DNA of 52,204 bases from Caldithrix abyssi (GCA_011369465.1 DRQG01000085.1:1-52204), one strand, 5' to 3'; positions 1 to 8,837 are shown, counted from the first letter of the stretch. Notes: generated by a model from the sequence alone, not told the origin. Made by a program: numbers and translations.

Positions 1-1635
1 TCCCTAAAAAACCCAGTATTATTTGCAGGTAAACTTTCTCAATTATATAAACAATTGGCTCAAAACTATCCCCAAAATAGCAGCGTGTATTTTTTATGCA
101 ACGAAAAACGGTTCGTTTATACTCTTTACGGTGCCCATGAAATGGAAAAACAAGTCGAAGAATTTTACCTGAATTCATACCGTACCAACACAAATGATAC
201 AGTAACGGCCGTTGTCGAGCGCGTTGCATTCGGCGGACATGATTTTTTTGTACTTATACAACCTTTGCCCATCCCGGGTAAAAAGATAGCTTTGGTTCAT
301 CCGGCGGCTACGATTCTAACGGCCTTCCAAACTTTGCGTACTTCTTTCTTGATTGGAGCTTTTATTGCACTAATTTTGCTGTTCCTTGTTAACTTTTATG
401 CGAATGTCCGATTATTTAAGCCGCTTCAGCATCTGATAAAAATCGCTTGCGATGCACCTCAGGAGGATTTTAAAATACTTTCTTCAGGGAAGAAGAGAAG
501 CGAAATAAAATGTATGCTCGAAATTTTGAACAAGTCATTGACTCAATTCAAAGCCCTTAACAAAATCAATATCGATAAAATTATTTCCGAAAGAAAAAAG
601 CTCGAACATATAATCGAGCAGATGGTGGGAGGTATCTTAATTATAGACCCCGAGAACAGAATTATCATTTGTAACAACCTGTTTGCCCAATGGCATAATC
701 TGGATAAACGGAATCTTATCAATAAAAAATTAAGTGAAATTACGGGCCTGAATATGTATCAGGATATGATAAATAATCTGATCTGGGAAAAAAGCAGCGA
801 AATTAAACAGCAAAGAATCCTTTTGGATTCAGGAAAAAATGGGATAAACAGAACTTTGGAGGCTAACGCCACAAACATATTCACATCCGGAAAAACCTTT
901 ATCGCTACCAGTATTTATGTACGGGATATCACCAAAGAGCATGAAATTGATAAACTTAAATCCGAGCTAGTGTCCACTGTTGCGCATGAGTTGCGATCTC
1001 CTATCGTATCAATCATCGGTTTTAGCGAAATACTATTAGAAGATACAATCAAAGAAAACGAACATAAGGAATATTTAAGGATTATCCAGAAAGAATCTTC
1101 CCGCCTTTCGGCATTCATCGACAATTTTTTAGATTTAACACGTATTGAATCGGGTACAATGCCTTTGAATAAAAAAGAATCGGATTTCAATAAAACCGTT
1201 AAACAGGTCTTAAATTTATATAAATCTCAAGCAATGCAAAAAAGCATACGCTTTAAAACGTATTTCGAAAAACCGGTCTTCGTTCATAAATATGATACGT
1301 TTTTAATCGAGAGAGTGATCGGTAACTATCTTTCCAATGCCATTAAATACAGCCAGCCCTATACTTTCATTTCCGTTAAGACCTACAGTAAAGAGGGCCA
1401 TTTATATTTTGAGGTCATTGATAACGGTATCGGTATTTCCGAATCCGACTTGGAGAAAATATTCGATAAATTCTATCGTGTGCCTGTAAAAAACGATGAT
1501 ATGCCTAAAGGAAGCGGCTTAGGATTATCGTTTGTTAAAGAAGCGATTGCTAAACATGAAGGCGATGTTTTTGTACGAAGTAAGCTCGGCGAAGGAAGTA
1601 TTTTCGGTTTTAAATTACCTTTGGACATTGAGTAG
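1..1635 (+). CDS. Sensor histidine kinase (5' end cut off by window edge)
   Basis: The frame is open to base 1, so the N-terminus lies outside the window. Counting from the codon at base 55, the visible protein has the end of an extracytoplasmic sensor region (about residues 1-95), one membrane helix (about 96-116), a HAMP-like linker, a PAS-like domain (about 185-290), a HisKA dimerisation domain with the phospho-acceptor H311 in AHELRSP, and a C-terminal HATPase domain with N, G1 (DNGIGIS) and G2 (GSGLGLS) boxes. It should autophosphorylate on His and pass the phosphate to a receiver; the obvious candidate is the regulator starting 2 bases downstream, almost certainly co-transcribed. The receiver fused to the pilus ATPase at 4165-6468 is a second possible target (inference). 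The ligand is unknown. A bifunctional kinase/phosphatase role is possible. Confidence 0.93.
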   Translation, partial: SLKNPVLFAGKLSQLYKQLAQNYPQNSSVYFLCNEKRFVYTLYGAHEMEKQVEEFYLNSYRTNTNDTVTAVVERVAFGGHDFFVLIQPLPIPGKKIALVHPAATILTAFQTLRTSFLIGAFIALILLFLVNFYANVRLFKPLQHLIKIACDAPQEDFKILSSGKKRSEIKCMLEILNKSLTQFKALNKINIDKIISERKKLEHIIEQMVGGILIIDPENRIIICNNLFAQWHNLDKRNLINKKLSEITGLNMYQDMINNLIWEKSSEIKQQRILLDSGKNGINRTLEANATNIFTSGKTFIATSIYVRDITKEHEIDKLKSELVSTVAHELRSPIVSIIGFSEILLEDTIKENEHKEYLRIIQKESSRLSAFIDNFLDLTRIESGTMPLNKKESDFNKTVKQVLNLYKSQAMQKSIRFKTYFEKPVFVHKYDTFLIERVIGNYLSNAIKYSQPYTFISVKTYSKEGHLYFEVIDNGIGISESDLEKIFDKFYRVPVKNDDMPKGSGLGLSFVKEAIAKHEGDVFVRSKLGEGSIFGFKLPLDIE

Positions 1636-1637
1636 AT

Positions 1638-2597
1638 ATGAAAATGAATGAAACTGACACTATTCTCATTATCGAAGACGACCGGTCTATCAATAAATTA
1701 CTGGAACGTTTTTTAGCGACGGAAGGATTCCGAGTGCTTAAGTCCTTTAACGGACGCGACGGTATGGAACAATTTTACAAGCACAAGCCGGATCTGGTTA
1801 TTTCGGATATAAATATGCCGTATATGAACGGATTTGAAGTCTGTAAAGAGATTAAATCCAAAGAAGAATTTCGGTTAATACCTGTTATTTTGCTAACCAG
1901 CCGTGATGACAATCAAAGTAAAATAATTGGTATAGAAGCCGGCGCCGACGATTTTATAGTGAAACCGGTTAACCGATTCCTGCTTTCCGCCCGTATTAAA
2001 TCATTAATCAAAAGCAAAAAGCTCAATGAAAAATTAGACAATTCCTGGAGTCTTCTTTTTTCTTTGGCAAAAATTATAGAAGCAAAGGATAACTATACAG
2101 AAAAACATACGATTCGTGTAGCTCAGCTAGCTCAAGAATTAGGCCAAGAATTAGGCCTTTCTGAAGAAGAAAAGAATACGCTTATTAAAGGCGGCGTTCT
2201 TCACGACATTGGCAAGGTAGGCATTCCGGATAAAATTTTAACCAAAAAAGGAAAATTAACCGCAGCCGAATACGAAATCATGAAAAAACATACCGAAATA
2301 GGGTATGAAATATGTCAAGGCCTAAATTCTTTAAGAGAAATATCTGCCATTATATATTCCCATCACGAAAAATATGACGGAAGCGGATATCCACAAGGTT
2401 TAGAAAAAGATGAGATTCCTTTGCTCGCTCAAATAATTTCTATTACGGATGTTTATGATGCACTGCGCTCGGACCGGTCATACAGGAAAAGTTATTCTTT
2501 AGATCAGACGCTGGAAATCATTAACCGCGAGAGAGGCAAAAGTTTCAACCCTGCTTTAGTCGATCTTTTTTTGGGTAAAGTCGTAAATACGGGGTAA
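1638..2597 (+). CDS. Response regulator with HD-GYP c-di-GMP phosphodiesterase domain
   Basis: A 319-residue two-domain protein. Residues 1-130 are a CheY-like receiver with acidic pair D14-D15, phospho-acceptor D57 (ISDINMP) and the conserved Lys in VKPVN. Residues about 140-315 are an HD-GYP domain with the metal-binding HD (LHDIGKVGIP) and the diagnostic HHEKYDGSGYP signature, both intact. Family knowledge: HD-GYP enzymes hydrolyse cyclic di-GMP to GMP or pGpG, so phosphorylation probably tunes c-di-GMP breakdown. ATG at 1638 lies 2 bases after the kinase stop, indicating an operon; a second in-frame ATG at 1644 is an alternative start. The position next to a type IV pilus locus fits control of motility or attachment (inference). 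No DNA-binding domain is present. Confidence 0.95.
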   Translation: MKMNETDTILIIEDDRSINKLLERFLATEGFRVLKSFNGRDGMEQFYKHKPDLVISDINMPYMNGFEVCKEIKSKEEFRLIPVILLTSRDDNQSKIIGIEAGADDFIVKPVNRFLLSARIKSLIKSKKLNEKLDNSWSLLFSLAKIIEAKDNYTEKHTIRVAQLAQELGQELGLSEEEKNTLIKGGVLHDIGKVGIPDKILTKKGKLTAAEYEIMKKHTEIGYEICQGLNSLREISAIIYSHHEKYDGSGYPQGLEKDEIPLLAQIISITDVYDALRSDRSYRKSYSLDQTLEIINRERGKSFNPALVDLFLGKVVNTG

Positions 2598-2644
2598 TGA
2601 AACGTTCGCTATGGAAATTGATTTCTAACAAATAAACGAGCTAT

Positions 2645-2673
2645 TTTACTGTCCTGATTTTCGACAGGGTAAA
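2645..2673. terminator. Weak hairpin between convergent genes
   Basis: TTTA-CTGTC pairs with GACAG-TAAA around a 9-base loop, with a two-base GG bulge. It sits between the convergent HD-GYP regulator and the small prodomain-like gene, where a bidirectional terminator is expected. An A-run follows on the plus strand about 10 bases later, but there is no clean U-tract, so intrinsic termination is uncertain. Confidence 0.3.
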
Positions 2674-2696
2674 TTACTGACCAAATAAAAAAATAT

Positions 2697-2924
2697 TTAT
2701 TGTGCGCTAAACGGCCCGCCTTCGCGCAGTTCTATTGAAGCGCCTTCCAGCTCAGAGGGGAAACGTTTTTGCACCCGTTTATCGAGCTTGCTTACCGTAA
2801 TGATAATACCCGGTTTCCCCTCTGTAGTATGTCCGATGCCAACCGCCTGCACTTCCGGAAGTTGCATCCATTTTTTCTCATACTTGTCTTTTACCCGGCG
2901 CAACTTTTCCAGAGAAATATTCAA
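2697..2924 (-). CDS. Small protein resembling the protease's N-terminal domain
   Basis: A 75-residue protein with no signal peptide or membrane segment. It aligns by eye with residues about 20-84 of the upstream serine protease: both share P-x-V-x-A-x-GIG, a GK, a hydrophobic II-V-x-VS strand, a PS before a G, and end in G-x-F-x-AQ. I infer a free-standing copy of the protease's N-terminal (possibly propeptide or regulatory) domain, which might act as an inhibitor, chaperone or adaptor. The proposed start is TTG, with GAGGAA about 9 bases upstream lying over the protease stop codon, so the two genes are translationally linked. Not a family I can name. A degenerate duplicated gene fragment is the alternative, but the frame is intact and has a ribosome binding site. 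Confidence 0.7.
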   Translation of the reverse strand: MNISLEKLRRVKDKYEKKWMQLPEVQAVGIGHTTEGKPGIIITVSKLDKRVQKRFPSELEGASIELREGGPFSAQ

Positions 2925-2929
2925 TCGGA

Positions 2930-3958
2930 TTATTCCTCGATTATAGTAACGTTTAAAGCATCAAATACATTCTGGATACGATTTAAAATAGTATTACTGC
3001 TGCTGCCTGCAAACAAAAGGCCTACGATGTTTTTATCATTATCAAGTACTGCCGACCCGCTATCGCCGCCCGAACTCATATTGCCGGTCATAAGTTGATC
3101 CACAAAAGTCGCGGTTTTTCCTGTTCCATAGCTCACATCTACGGTTACATCAACCTGTTGAATGGTGCCTGTAGTATGGCCGGTGGTACGCCCGCTTTTT
3201 TGTACGCTCATACCCAACAAACCTTCGGCCACCCCATTGATTTTACCGATATTTAGAATCTCGTTCAGCACATCGGCTTCGTTTAGCGGCCGGGCCAGCG
3301 CACAATCCACTGTATTGGTGGCTGCCTGGGAAGAGGCTTTATAAACAGCCCGCAGGCGGGTTTTGCTGCCTACAGCCGCAGCAAAGGCATTGAGTACACC
3401 GGCCGCTGCATTGGCAAAAGGACAGGGACTGGAACCACCGCCGTCATCCTCTTTGAATTTAATCGGTATAAATTCGGATAAATCGGCAATATGATCCTGA
3501 GGCATTCCGCCGCCGTCGTAAGGGCCCGGCTGAAGGATAGGATCGCCGATAGAAGCATCATTACTGTTGGCTAATACGTGGTTGTTAGAGAGGATATACT
3601 TCTTACCATTCTTTTGCACCAAACAACCCAGCGTCCCTGCGGTGATGTTGATATGCCCGATACTTACCCCGCCGGGAGCCGGTCGAAAACGGTCCTTGGG
3701 GTCTTGCTGGGCGGTGAAGATACCGCTGGGATAAACATCCGTAGGAACGCCATCTATGGCAGAGGGTATGATCTCTTCGGCACTCAACGCTTTGGCCGCC
3801 ACCTTTGTGCTTACCGAAACGATTATCGCCAATTGATCGGTCAGTTTGCCGTTTGTTACCTTATAGCCGATCCCCGTCGCAACCACGTTCGGTTTATTCA
3901 TCAAATTCATCCGCACCTGATTGAGGGCGGTTCTTATACCTTCCAATTGATGAGCCAT
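2930..3958 (-). CDS. Trypsin-like serine protease, cytoplasmic type
   Basis: A 342-residue protein. The start ATG at 3958 is chosen because AGGGAGG lies just upstream; a longer open frame to 4015 lacks this. After an N-terminal domain (about 1-84) there is a chymotrypsin-fold peptidase: H127 in LSNNHVLA, D218 in NTVDCALA and S300 in GGDSGSAV form a complete catalytic triad. There is no signal peptide or membrane helix, so it is probably cytoplasmic or exported by an unusual route. A Gly/Ser-rich, Cys-containing stretch (about residues 172-182) looks like a surface loop. The following gene is a small copy of the N-terminal domain, 5 bases away, so the pair is likely an operon. It is read divergently from the pilus operon. 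The substrate is unknown. Confidence 0.85.
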   Translation of the reverse strand: MAHQLEGIRTALNQVRMNLMNKPNVVATGIGYKVTNGKLTDQLAIIVSVSTKVAAKALSAEEIIPSAIDGVPTDVYPSGIFTAQQDPKDRFRPAPGGVSIGHINITAGTLGCLVQKNGKKYILSNNHVLANSNDASIGDPILQPGPYDGGGMPQDHIADLSEFIPIKFKEDDGGGSSPCPFANAAAGVLNAFAAAVGSKTRLRAVYKASSQAATNTVDCALARPLNEADVLNEILNIGKINGVAEGLLGMSVQKSGRTTGHTTGTIQQVDVTVDVSYGTGKTATFVDQLMTGNMSSGGDSGSAVLDNDKNIVGLLFAGSSSNTILNRIQNVFDALNVTIIEE

Positions 3959-4073
3959 GTTGCCTCCCTTTGTTAAATGAAAAATAATATATATGTGCCC
4001 GCAAATCGAAAGCAATAAAATAAATTATTAATCGAATCGTCGGTCAAAGTCTTAATTTATAACTTAAGTAGTC

Positions 4074-4102
4074 GATTATACTTAAAGAATAAAAAATATA
4101 AT
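4074..4102 (+). promoter_or_regulatory. Possible promoter of the pilus operon
   Basis: A perfect TATAAT at 4097-4102 lies about 60 bases before the ATPase start in an AT-rich divergent intergenic region. The sequence at -35 spacing is poor, so only the -10 box is supported, and in such AT-rich DNA a chance match is likely. Confidence 0.22.
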
Positions 4103-4164
4103 GCGATAATTTATTGAAACATTGAATTATTATTAATCTAAAATCTAATTCTGCAAGGCAAGAA

Positions 4165-6468
4165 ATGTCATCCATCTCTAAAAGCAGATACAAGGACGAC
4201 TGGCTCGTCCGGGCGTTACTTTATTATCAGATTATAGATGAAGAATTGTATGAAGAACTACAACAGCGTTTCGCCGACAGCGAGTTTTTTTACGACGTTT
4301 TGACCGGAAACGGCTATTTACAGCCGGAAGACATCGCTTTATTCGTTGAAAACGCTTTAAAGATACCCTCCATTAATCTGGATAAAGTTCGGCTTGACCC
4401 TAAAATAATAAAAATTATTCCGGAGGAGTTTTGCCGCAAGTATTGGCTTATGCCGTTTGAACTTCATGAAAAATACATCTCGGTGGCCTGCTTTAACCCA
4501 ACCAATCTTAACGTGGAATCGCAAATTGAACAGCTTACGGGAAAGTATGTAAAAACCTTTTTTGCTTCTAAAGATCAAATCATCAAAAAAATTAATGAAT
4601 ATTACAATCCGGATAAGCTTATCTGTTCACTGGTTAAAACCCAAAAGAGAGCGCCCCGCATTACAGTAGCCGGAGTTAAAGCGGATAAAGACGATACCCC
4701 CGTCGTAAAATTAGTAAATCAGATTATATTTGAGGCTATTGAAGAAGGAGCCAGCGACATACATATAGAACCCAAAGAAGAAATTGTTTCCGTACGCTAT
4801 AGGATAGACGGCATTCTGCGCAACGTTATGGACGTGCCGCGCTCGCTTCTTACCACGCTGATGAGCCGGATTAAAATCATTTCCAACCTAAATATTGCCG
4901 AAACGCGGAAGCCACAGGACGGCAAAGCCAAAATAAAAGTGGACGACGCGGATATCGATTTGCGTGTTTCCATACTGCCTACCAGTTACGGGGAAAAAGC
5001 CGTTATCCGCATTTTAGATAAACGGAAAGCGCTGGTATCCTTTGAAAAAATGGGAATCCGTGGCCATAACCGGGAATATCTGGAAAAATGCTTCGAGTTT
5101 AAGCAAGGCATGGTGTTGGTTACCGGACCCACCGGCTCCGGAAAAAGCACCACACTGTACGCTGCCATTAACAGAGTGCGCTCAACAGCAAACAATATCC
5201 TTACCATAGAAGACCCCATTGAGTACAGAATGGAGGGCATTAATCAGGTACAGGTCAACGAAAAAGCCGGCATTACTTTTTCCAGCGCGCTCCGTTCCTT
5301 TTTGCGGCAGGACCCGGACGTAATCCTCGTCGGTGAGATTCGCGATAAAGAAACCGCCGAAATCGCCATCCAGGCTGCACTTACAGGCCACCTGGTATTA
5401 AGTACTCTGCATACCAATGATACTTTTGCCACTATCACACGTCTACAGGATATGGGCATAGACAAGATTAAAATAACTGAGTCTTTGCAGGCTATAATCG
5501 CTCAAAGACTGATCCGACGCCTGTGTCCGGATTGCAAAAAGAGTATTAAGGTCAATGATGTGGATGATGATTTAGGAGCCCTCTTTGGCAAACTGGGCTA
5601 TAAACCGGATATTTTTGAAGCAAAAGGATGCCAGCGGTGCAACTTTAGCGGCTACAAAGGACGTATCGGTGTTTATGAAATTCTGCTTCTCGATTCCGAA
5701 ATTAAAGAAATGATAAATCGCAGCGTGGGTATCCGTGAAATCCGCAAGACCGCCCGCAAACAAGGTTTTCGGAATCTTTTTGAAGACGCTCTTTCGCTCG
5801 TAGCCGAAGGAATAACGGATTATAAAGAAGTGCTCCGCACCATCCATCCCGGTTCCACTTCGGATTTGGATATAGCCGGTACTTCCGATGCTTATCCTTC
5901 ACAAACAGCAGCATCCGGGCCCCTGTCTTCCCCACCGGTGGCCGAAGAGCAGCGGCGCCCTATCGAAGAGGGTGTGTTTAAAGACGATGAAAAGACACCC
6001 ACCATACTTATTGTGGAAGATTCACCCGTGGCGCGGAAAATGATCCGCAAAATCATAGAAAAATCGACCAACTATGTGACGATGGAAGCTGAAGACGGGG
6101 TGAAAGCTTTGGAAAAAATCGATGAGACAAAACCGGATTTAATTCTACTGGACATAATGATGCCCAATATGGACGGATATGAAGTTCTGCAGCATCTTCG
6201 AGCCGATGTGTCCACCAGTCATATTCCGGTGCTCATTCTCACCGGTCTAAAATCGCCCGAAAGTGAAATTAAAGGCTTTGAACTCGGCGCGGATGATTAT
6301 CTTACAAAACCCGTTCACAAAGATCGCTTATTGGCCAGAATAAACCGCTATTTGAAACGTCCTGAGCCCGCTAAAATTACAATTCCACCGGAAGAAAAAT
6401 TCAAACCTGCGCCAGCACCTCCGATAAGCGAAGAGTCCGACGAAGAACTTAACCTGAGATTGGTCTGA
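4165..6468 (+). CDS. pilB: Type IV pilus extension ATPase fused to a receiver domain
   Basis: A 767-residue PilB/GspE/MshE-type hexameric ATPase that powers pilus assembly. Residues about 1-150 are the N-terminal T2SSE_N/MshEN-like region. The ATPase core follows, with Walker A GPTGSGKST (K327), the Asp box and Walker B (DPDVILVGEIRD), a His box, and a four-Cys zinc site C454/C457/C489/C492. Unusually, after a Pro/Ser-rich linker (about 565-605) there is a complete CheY-like receiver (about 610-735) with acidic residues in IVEDS, phospho-acceptor D663 (LLDIMMP) and the Lys in LTKPV, then an acidic tail. Standard PilB proteins are about 560-580 residues and end after the ATPase, so the receiver is an addition. 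It is the first gene of the pilus operon and overlaps the peptidase gene by one base. Phosphorylation control of extension is inferred. Confidence 0.93.
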   Translation: MSSISKSRYKDDWLVRALLYYQIIDEELYEELQQRFADSEFFYDVLTGNGYLQPEDIALFVENALKIPSINLDKVRLDPKIIKIIPEEFCRKYWLMPFELHEKYISVACFNPTNLNVESQIEQLTGKYVKTFFASKDQIIKKINEYYNPDKLICSLVKTQKRAPRITVAGVKADKDDTPVVKLVNQIIFEAIEEGASDIHIEPKEEIVSVRYRIDGILRNVMDVPRSLLTTLMSRIKIISNLNIAETRKPQDGKAKIKVDDADIDLRVSILPTSYGEKAVIRILDKRKALVSFEKMGIRGHNREYLEKCFEFKQGMVLVTGPTGSGKSTTLYAAINRVRSTANNILTIEDPIEYRMEGINQVQVNEKAGITFSSALRSFLRQDPDVILVGEIRDKETAEIAIQAALTGHLVLSTLHTNDTFATITRLQDMGIDKIKITESLQAIIAQRLIRRLCPDCKKSIKVNDVDDDLGALFGKLGYKPDIFEAKGCQRCNFSGYKGRIGVYEILLLDSEIKEMINRSVGIREIRKTARKQGFRNLFEDALSLVAEGITDYKEVLRTIHPGSTSDLDIAGTSDAYPSQTAASGPLSSPPVAEEQRRPIEEGVFKDDEKTPTILIVEDSPVARKMIRKIIEKSTNYVTMEAEDGVKALEKIDETKPDLILLDIMMPNMDGYEVLQHLRADVSTSHIPVLILTGLKSPESEIKGFELGADDYLTKPVHKDRLLARINRYLKRPEPAKITIPPEEKFKPAPAPPISEESDEELNLRLV

Positions 6469-7238
6469 TGTTTGTCGAATCCCTTACGGCTTTTGCCATC
6501 GGTCTTTTGATAGGAAGTTTTCTCAATGTGTGCATCTATCGTATTCCGCTTAAGGAATCCGTTTTCTGGAGCCGCTCATATTGTCCGCACTGCCGGCATA
6601 CCATACCATTCTACCACAATATACCGTTGTTTTCTTACCTCATCTTAAGAGGTAAATGCGCCAACTGTAAAAAGAAAATTTCCCCTGTATATCCGGTTGT
6701 GGAACTTCTTTCCGCTGCGGCAACGGTGTTAATTTATAATCACTTCGGCGTGAGCGGAGCGGCTTTCTTCTATATTTTATTAATTTATTCGCTTATTGTA
6801 ATCACGTTTATTGACTTTCAAACCAAATTAATCCCCAACACAGTATTGCTATTTTTACTGGGCAGCGGCGTAATAATAAATCTGTTATTCAACGTAATTT
6901 CATGGACGGAAGCGTTATTGGGGTTTATCATATCCGGCAGTATAATGTACGCTTTAGCTGTTATGGGCAAATTGTTGTTTAAAAAGGAAAGTATGGGTAT
7001 GGGCGACGTGAAATTTAGTGCTGTTGCCGGATTTTTCCTGGGCTGGAAACTGACCATCGCAGCGCTGTATTTCGGATTCGTTTTTGCCCTGCTTTTTGCC
7101 GTCTTTGGTAAGCTTATAAGCAAATCGGCAATGGAAAGGGTTATCCCTATGGGGCCTTTTTTTTCTGTAAGTTTTTTCCTGTTCCTTCTTTGGGGAAATC
7201 ATTTTTTTGAAGTGTATGTTTCGATCATTAACGGATAA
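6468..7238 (+). CDS. pilD: Prepilin peptidase and N-methyltransferase
   Basis: A 256-residue inner-membrane aspartic peptidase that cleaves the leader of type IV prepilins after Gly and methylates the new N-terminus. It has the N-terminal cytoplasmic loop with zinc Cys pairs C39/C42 and C64/C67 (typical of the bifunctional form), then hydrophobic segments carrying both catalytic aspartates: D116 in FIDFQTKLIPN and D180 in GMGDVKF. Length is normal for the family. The ATG overlaps the stop of the ATPase gene (ATGA), so translation is coupled. Its substrates are evidently the prepilins encoded at 8484-10981 in the same operon. Confidence 0.96.
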   Translation: MFVESLTAFAIGLLIGSFLNVCIYRIPLKESVFWSRSYCPHCRHTIPFYHNIPLFSYLILRGKCANCKKKISPVYPVVELLSAAATVLIYNHFGVSGAAFFYILLIYSLIVITFIDFQTKLIPNTVLLFLLGSGVIINLLFNVISWTEALLGFIISGSIMYALAVMGKLLFKKESMGMGDVKFSAVAGFFLGWKLTIAALYFGFVFALLFAVFGKLISKSAMERVIPMGPFFSVSFFLFLLWGNHFFEVYVSIING

Positions 7239-7244
7239 GCAGCT

Positions 7245-8444
7245 ATGCCGAATTTCAAATATAAAGCCATTAGTACAGATGGAAAGCAGATTGAAAGCGT
7301 CCTTTTAGCGGCCGACAAAAATGATGTGATGCGCCAGTTAAAAGAACTGGGGATGACGGTGATTGCCGTTAATGAAATGAAGTCCGCAAAAAGCACCGAT
7401 CCGTTAAGAATAAGCGTCAAAGAAAATGTGGTTATACATTTTACCAAACAGCTCCACACCCTTCTGAAAGCCGGGCTTCCGATTATTACCAGTTTGCGGG
7501 CTATCCGTCAGCAAGCAACCGACGAGGGTTTCAAAGACGTAATCGAATCCGTTACCAGAGACATTGAACAAGGCAGCAAACTATCCGATGCTTTAGGCAG
7601 GTATCCCAAAATATTCCCTCAAATCTTCATCAGTTCTATTAAAATAGGAGAAGTGAGCGGCACTCTGGAAGAAACACTGCTCTATTTGTATCGGTTTTTG
7701 GAGCGGGATTCCCGTATCCGGAGAGATGTAAAAAAAGCGTTCCGTTATCCCATTTTTGTGTTCACGGGCTTGTTAGGCGCTTTTGTCGTTTTTACTACCA
7801 TGGTCATACCGAATTTTATCCCTATGTTTGAGGCCCGCGGCGTCGAGCTTCCTTTGCCCACTAAAATATTGATGGGGATGTATTATCTCATAACCGATTA
7901 CGGGATTTTATTACTGCTGTTTATCGTCGCTTTGGGAGCAGGCATCTACTTTTACGCCAGAACACCCGCAGGGCGTTATAAAATAGATTCTCTTCTTTTG
8001 CAAATACCGATTATGGGCATGTTCATCCGAAAAGTAAACCTTGCCCGTTTTTCTCAGCTCTTTTACACCATGAACCGTACCGGTATAGCCATAACACAGA
8101 CTTTCGAGATTATGCAAAGAACCATGGAAAATGAAGTGTACAATAAAGAATTGGGAATAATCGCCGACAAAATTACTAAAGGCGAAGAAATTGCCAAATC
8201 ATTGCAACAAAGTCCTGTTTTTACACCTCTTATGGTGGAGATGGTTTCCATCGGAGAAAAATCCGGCTCGCTGGACGAAATGTTGGCCAACGTAGCCGAA
8301 TATTACAATCAGGAAGTTTCGGACACGGTGGCTAATTTGACATCGTTAATAGAACCGATCATTACGGTAGGACTGGGGGGAATGATTTTATTACTGGCTT
8401 TGGCATTATTCTTACCCATGTGGGATATGATGAATATAATGTAA
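7245..8444 (+). CDS. pilC: Pilus inner-membrane platform protein
   Basis: A 399-residue PilC/GspF-family polytopic protein. It carries the usual N-terminal cytoplasmic segment starting NFKYKAI, followed by two T2SF repeats (about residues 70-195 and 270-395) with membrane helices near 168-190, 218-240 and 370-395. Conserved motifs include ELHTLL-like FTKQLHTLLKAGLP, and the family-typical GEKSG in the second repeat. It couples the ATPase to pilin insertion in the inner membrane. The start is 6 bases after the peptidase stop; length and order are canonical. Nothing unusual is seen. Confidence 0.96.
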   Translation: MPNFKYKAISTDGKQIESVLLAADKNDVMRQLKELGMTVIAVNEMKSAKSTDPLRISVKENVVIHFTKQLHTLLKAGLPIITSLRAIRQQATDEGFKDVIESVTRDIEQGSKLSDALGRYPKIFPQIFISSIKIGEVSGTLEETLLYLYRFLERDSRIRRDVKKAFRYPIFVFTGLLGAFVVFTTMVIPNFIPMFEARGVELPLPTKILMGMYYLITDYGILLLLFIVALGAGIYFYARTPAGRYKIDSLLLQIPIMGMFIRKVNLARFSQLFYTMNRTGIAITQTFEIMQRTMENEVYNKELGIIADKITKGEEIAKSLQQSPVFTPLMVEMVSIGEKSGSLDEMLANVAEYYNQEVSDTVANLTSLIEPIITVGLGGMILLLALALFLPMWDMMNIM

Positions 8445-8483
8445 CGGTAAAGTTGTCAAATCAAACAAGGAGGAGTTGTACTC

Positions 8484-8837
8484 ATGAAGTTAACCACAAA
8501 CCAAAAAGGTTTCACCTTGATGGAACTGATCGTCGTCATCATCATTATTGGTATTTTAGCGGCAATTGCAGTTCCCCGCTATCTGGACATGACCGATACG
8601 GCCGAAAAAGCCACCTGTTTGGCAAACCAAAGAGCTATTGAAGCGGCTATTCAAATGCACTATGCCAATGCGCTGGCTAATGATCCCAGCGCCAGCTTAT
8701 CAAGTTCCATTACAGCCGCCACTTCCACCGGCAGCTTATACTCGGACGGCGAAGTTCCGACTTGCCCAACAACCGGAACGCTCTCGGCGGACGCTAACGG
8801 AAACGTAACATGCAGCGTTTCTGATCATAACCTGTAA
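8484..8837 (+). CDS. pilA: Major type IV pilin (prepilin)
   Basis: A 117-residue class III prepilin. A short basic leader (MKLTTNQKG) is followed by the cleavage site G-FTLMEL with the invariant Glu at +5, then a hydrophobic helix (VVIIIIGILAAIAVPRYL). The small C-terminal globular part has three cysteines (one in the helical region, two near the end), and the last two could form the terminal disulfide loop. It has the strongest ribosome binding site of the operon, AAGGAGGAG at 8467-8475, and is followed by a 282-base gap, both consistent with high, separately tuned expression and so with the major subunit. Mature length is about 108 residues, short for a pilin but close to GspG-like or geobacterial PilA forms. 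A pseudopilin role cannot be excluded. Confidence 0.9.
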   Translation: MKLTTNQKGFTLMELIVVIIIIGILAAIAVPRYLDMTDTAEKATCLANQRAIEAAIQMHYANALANDPSASLSSSITAATSTGSLYSDGEVPTCPTTGTLSADANGNVTCSVSDHNL

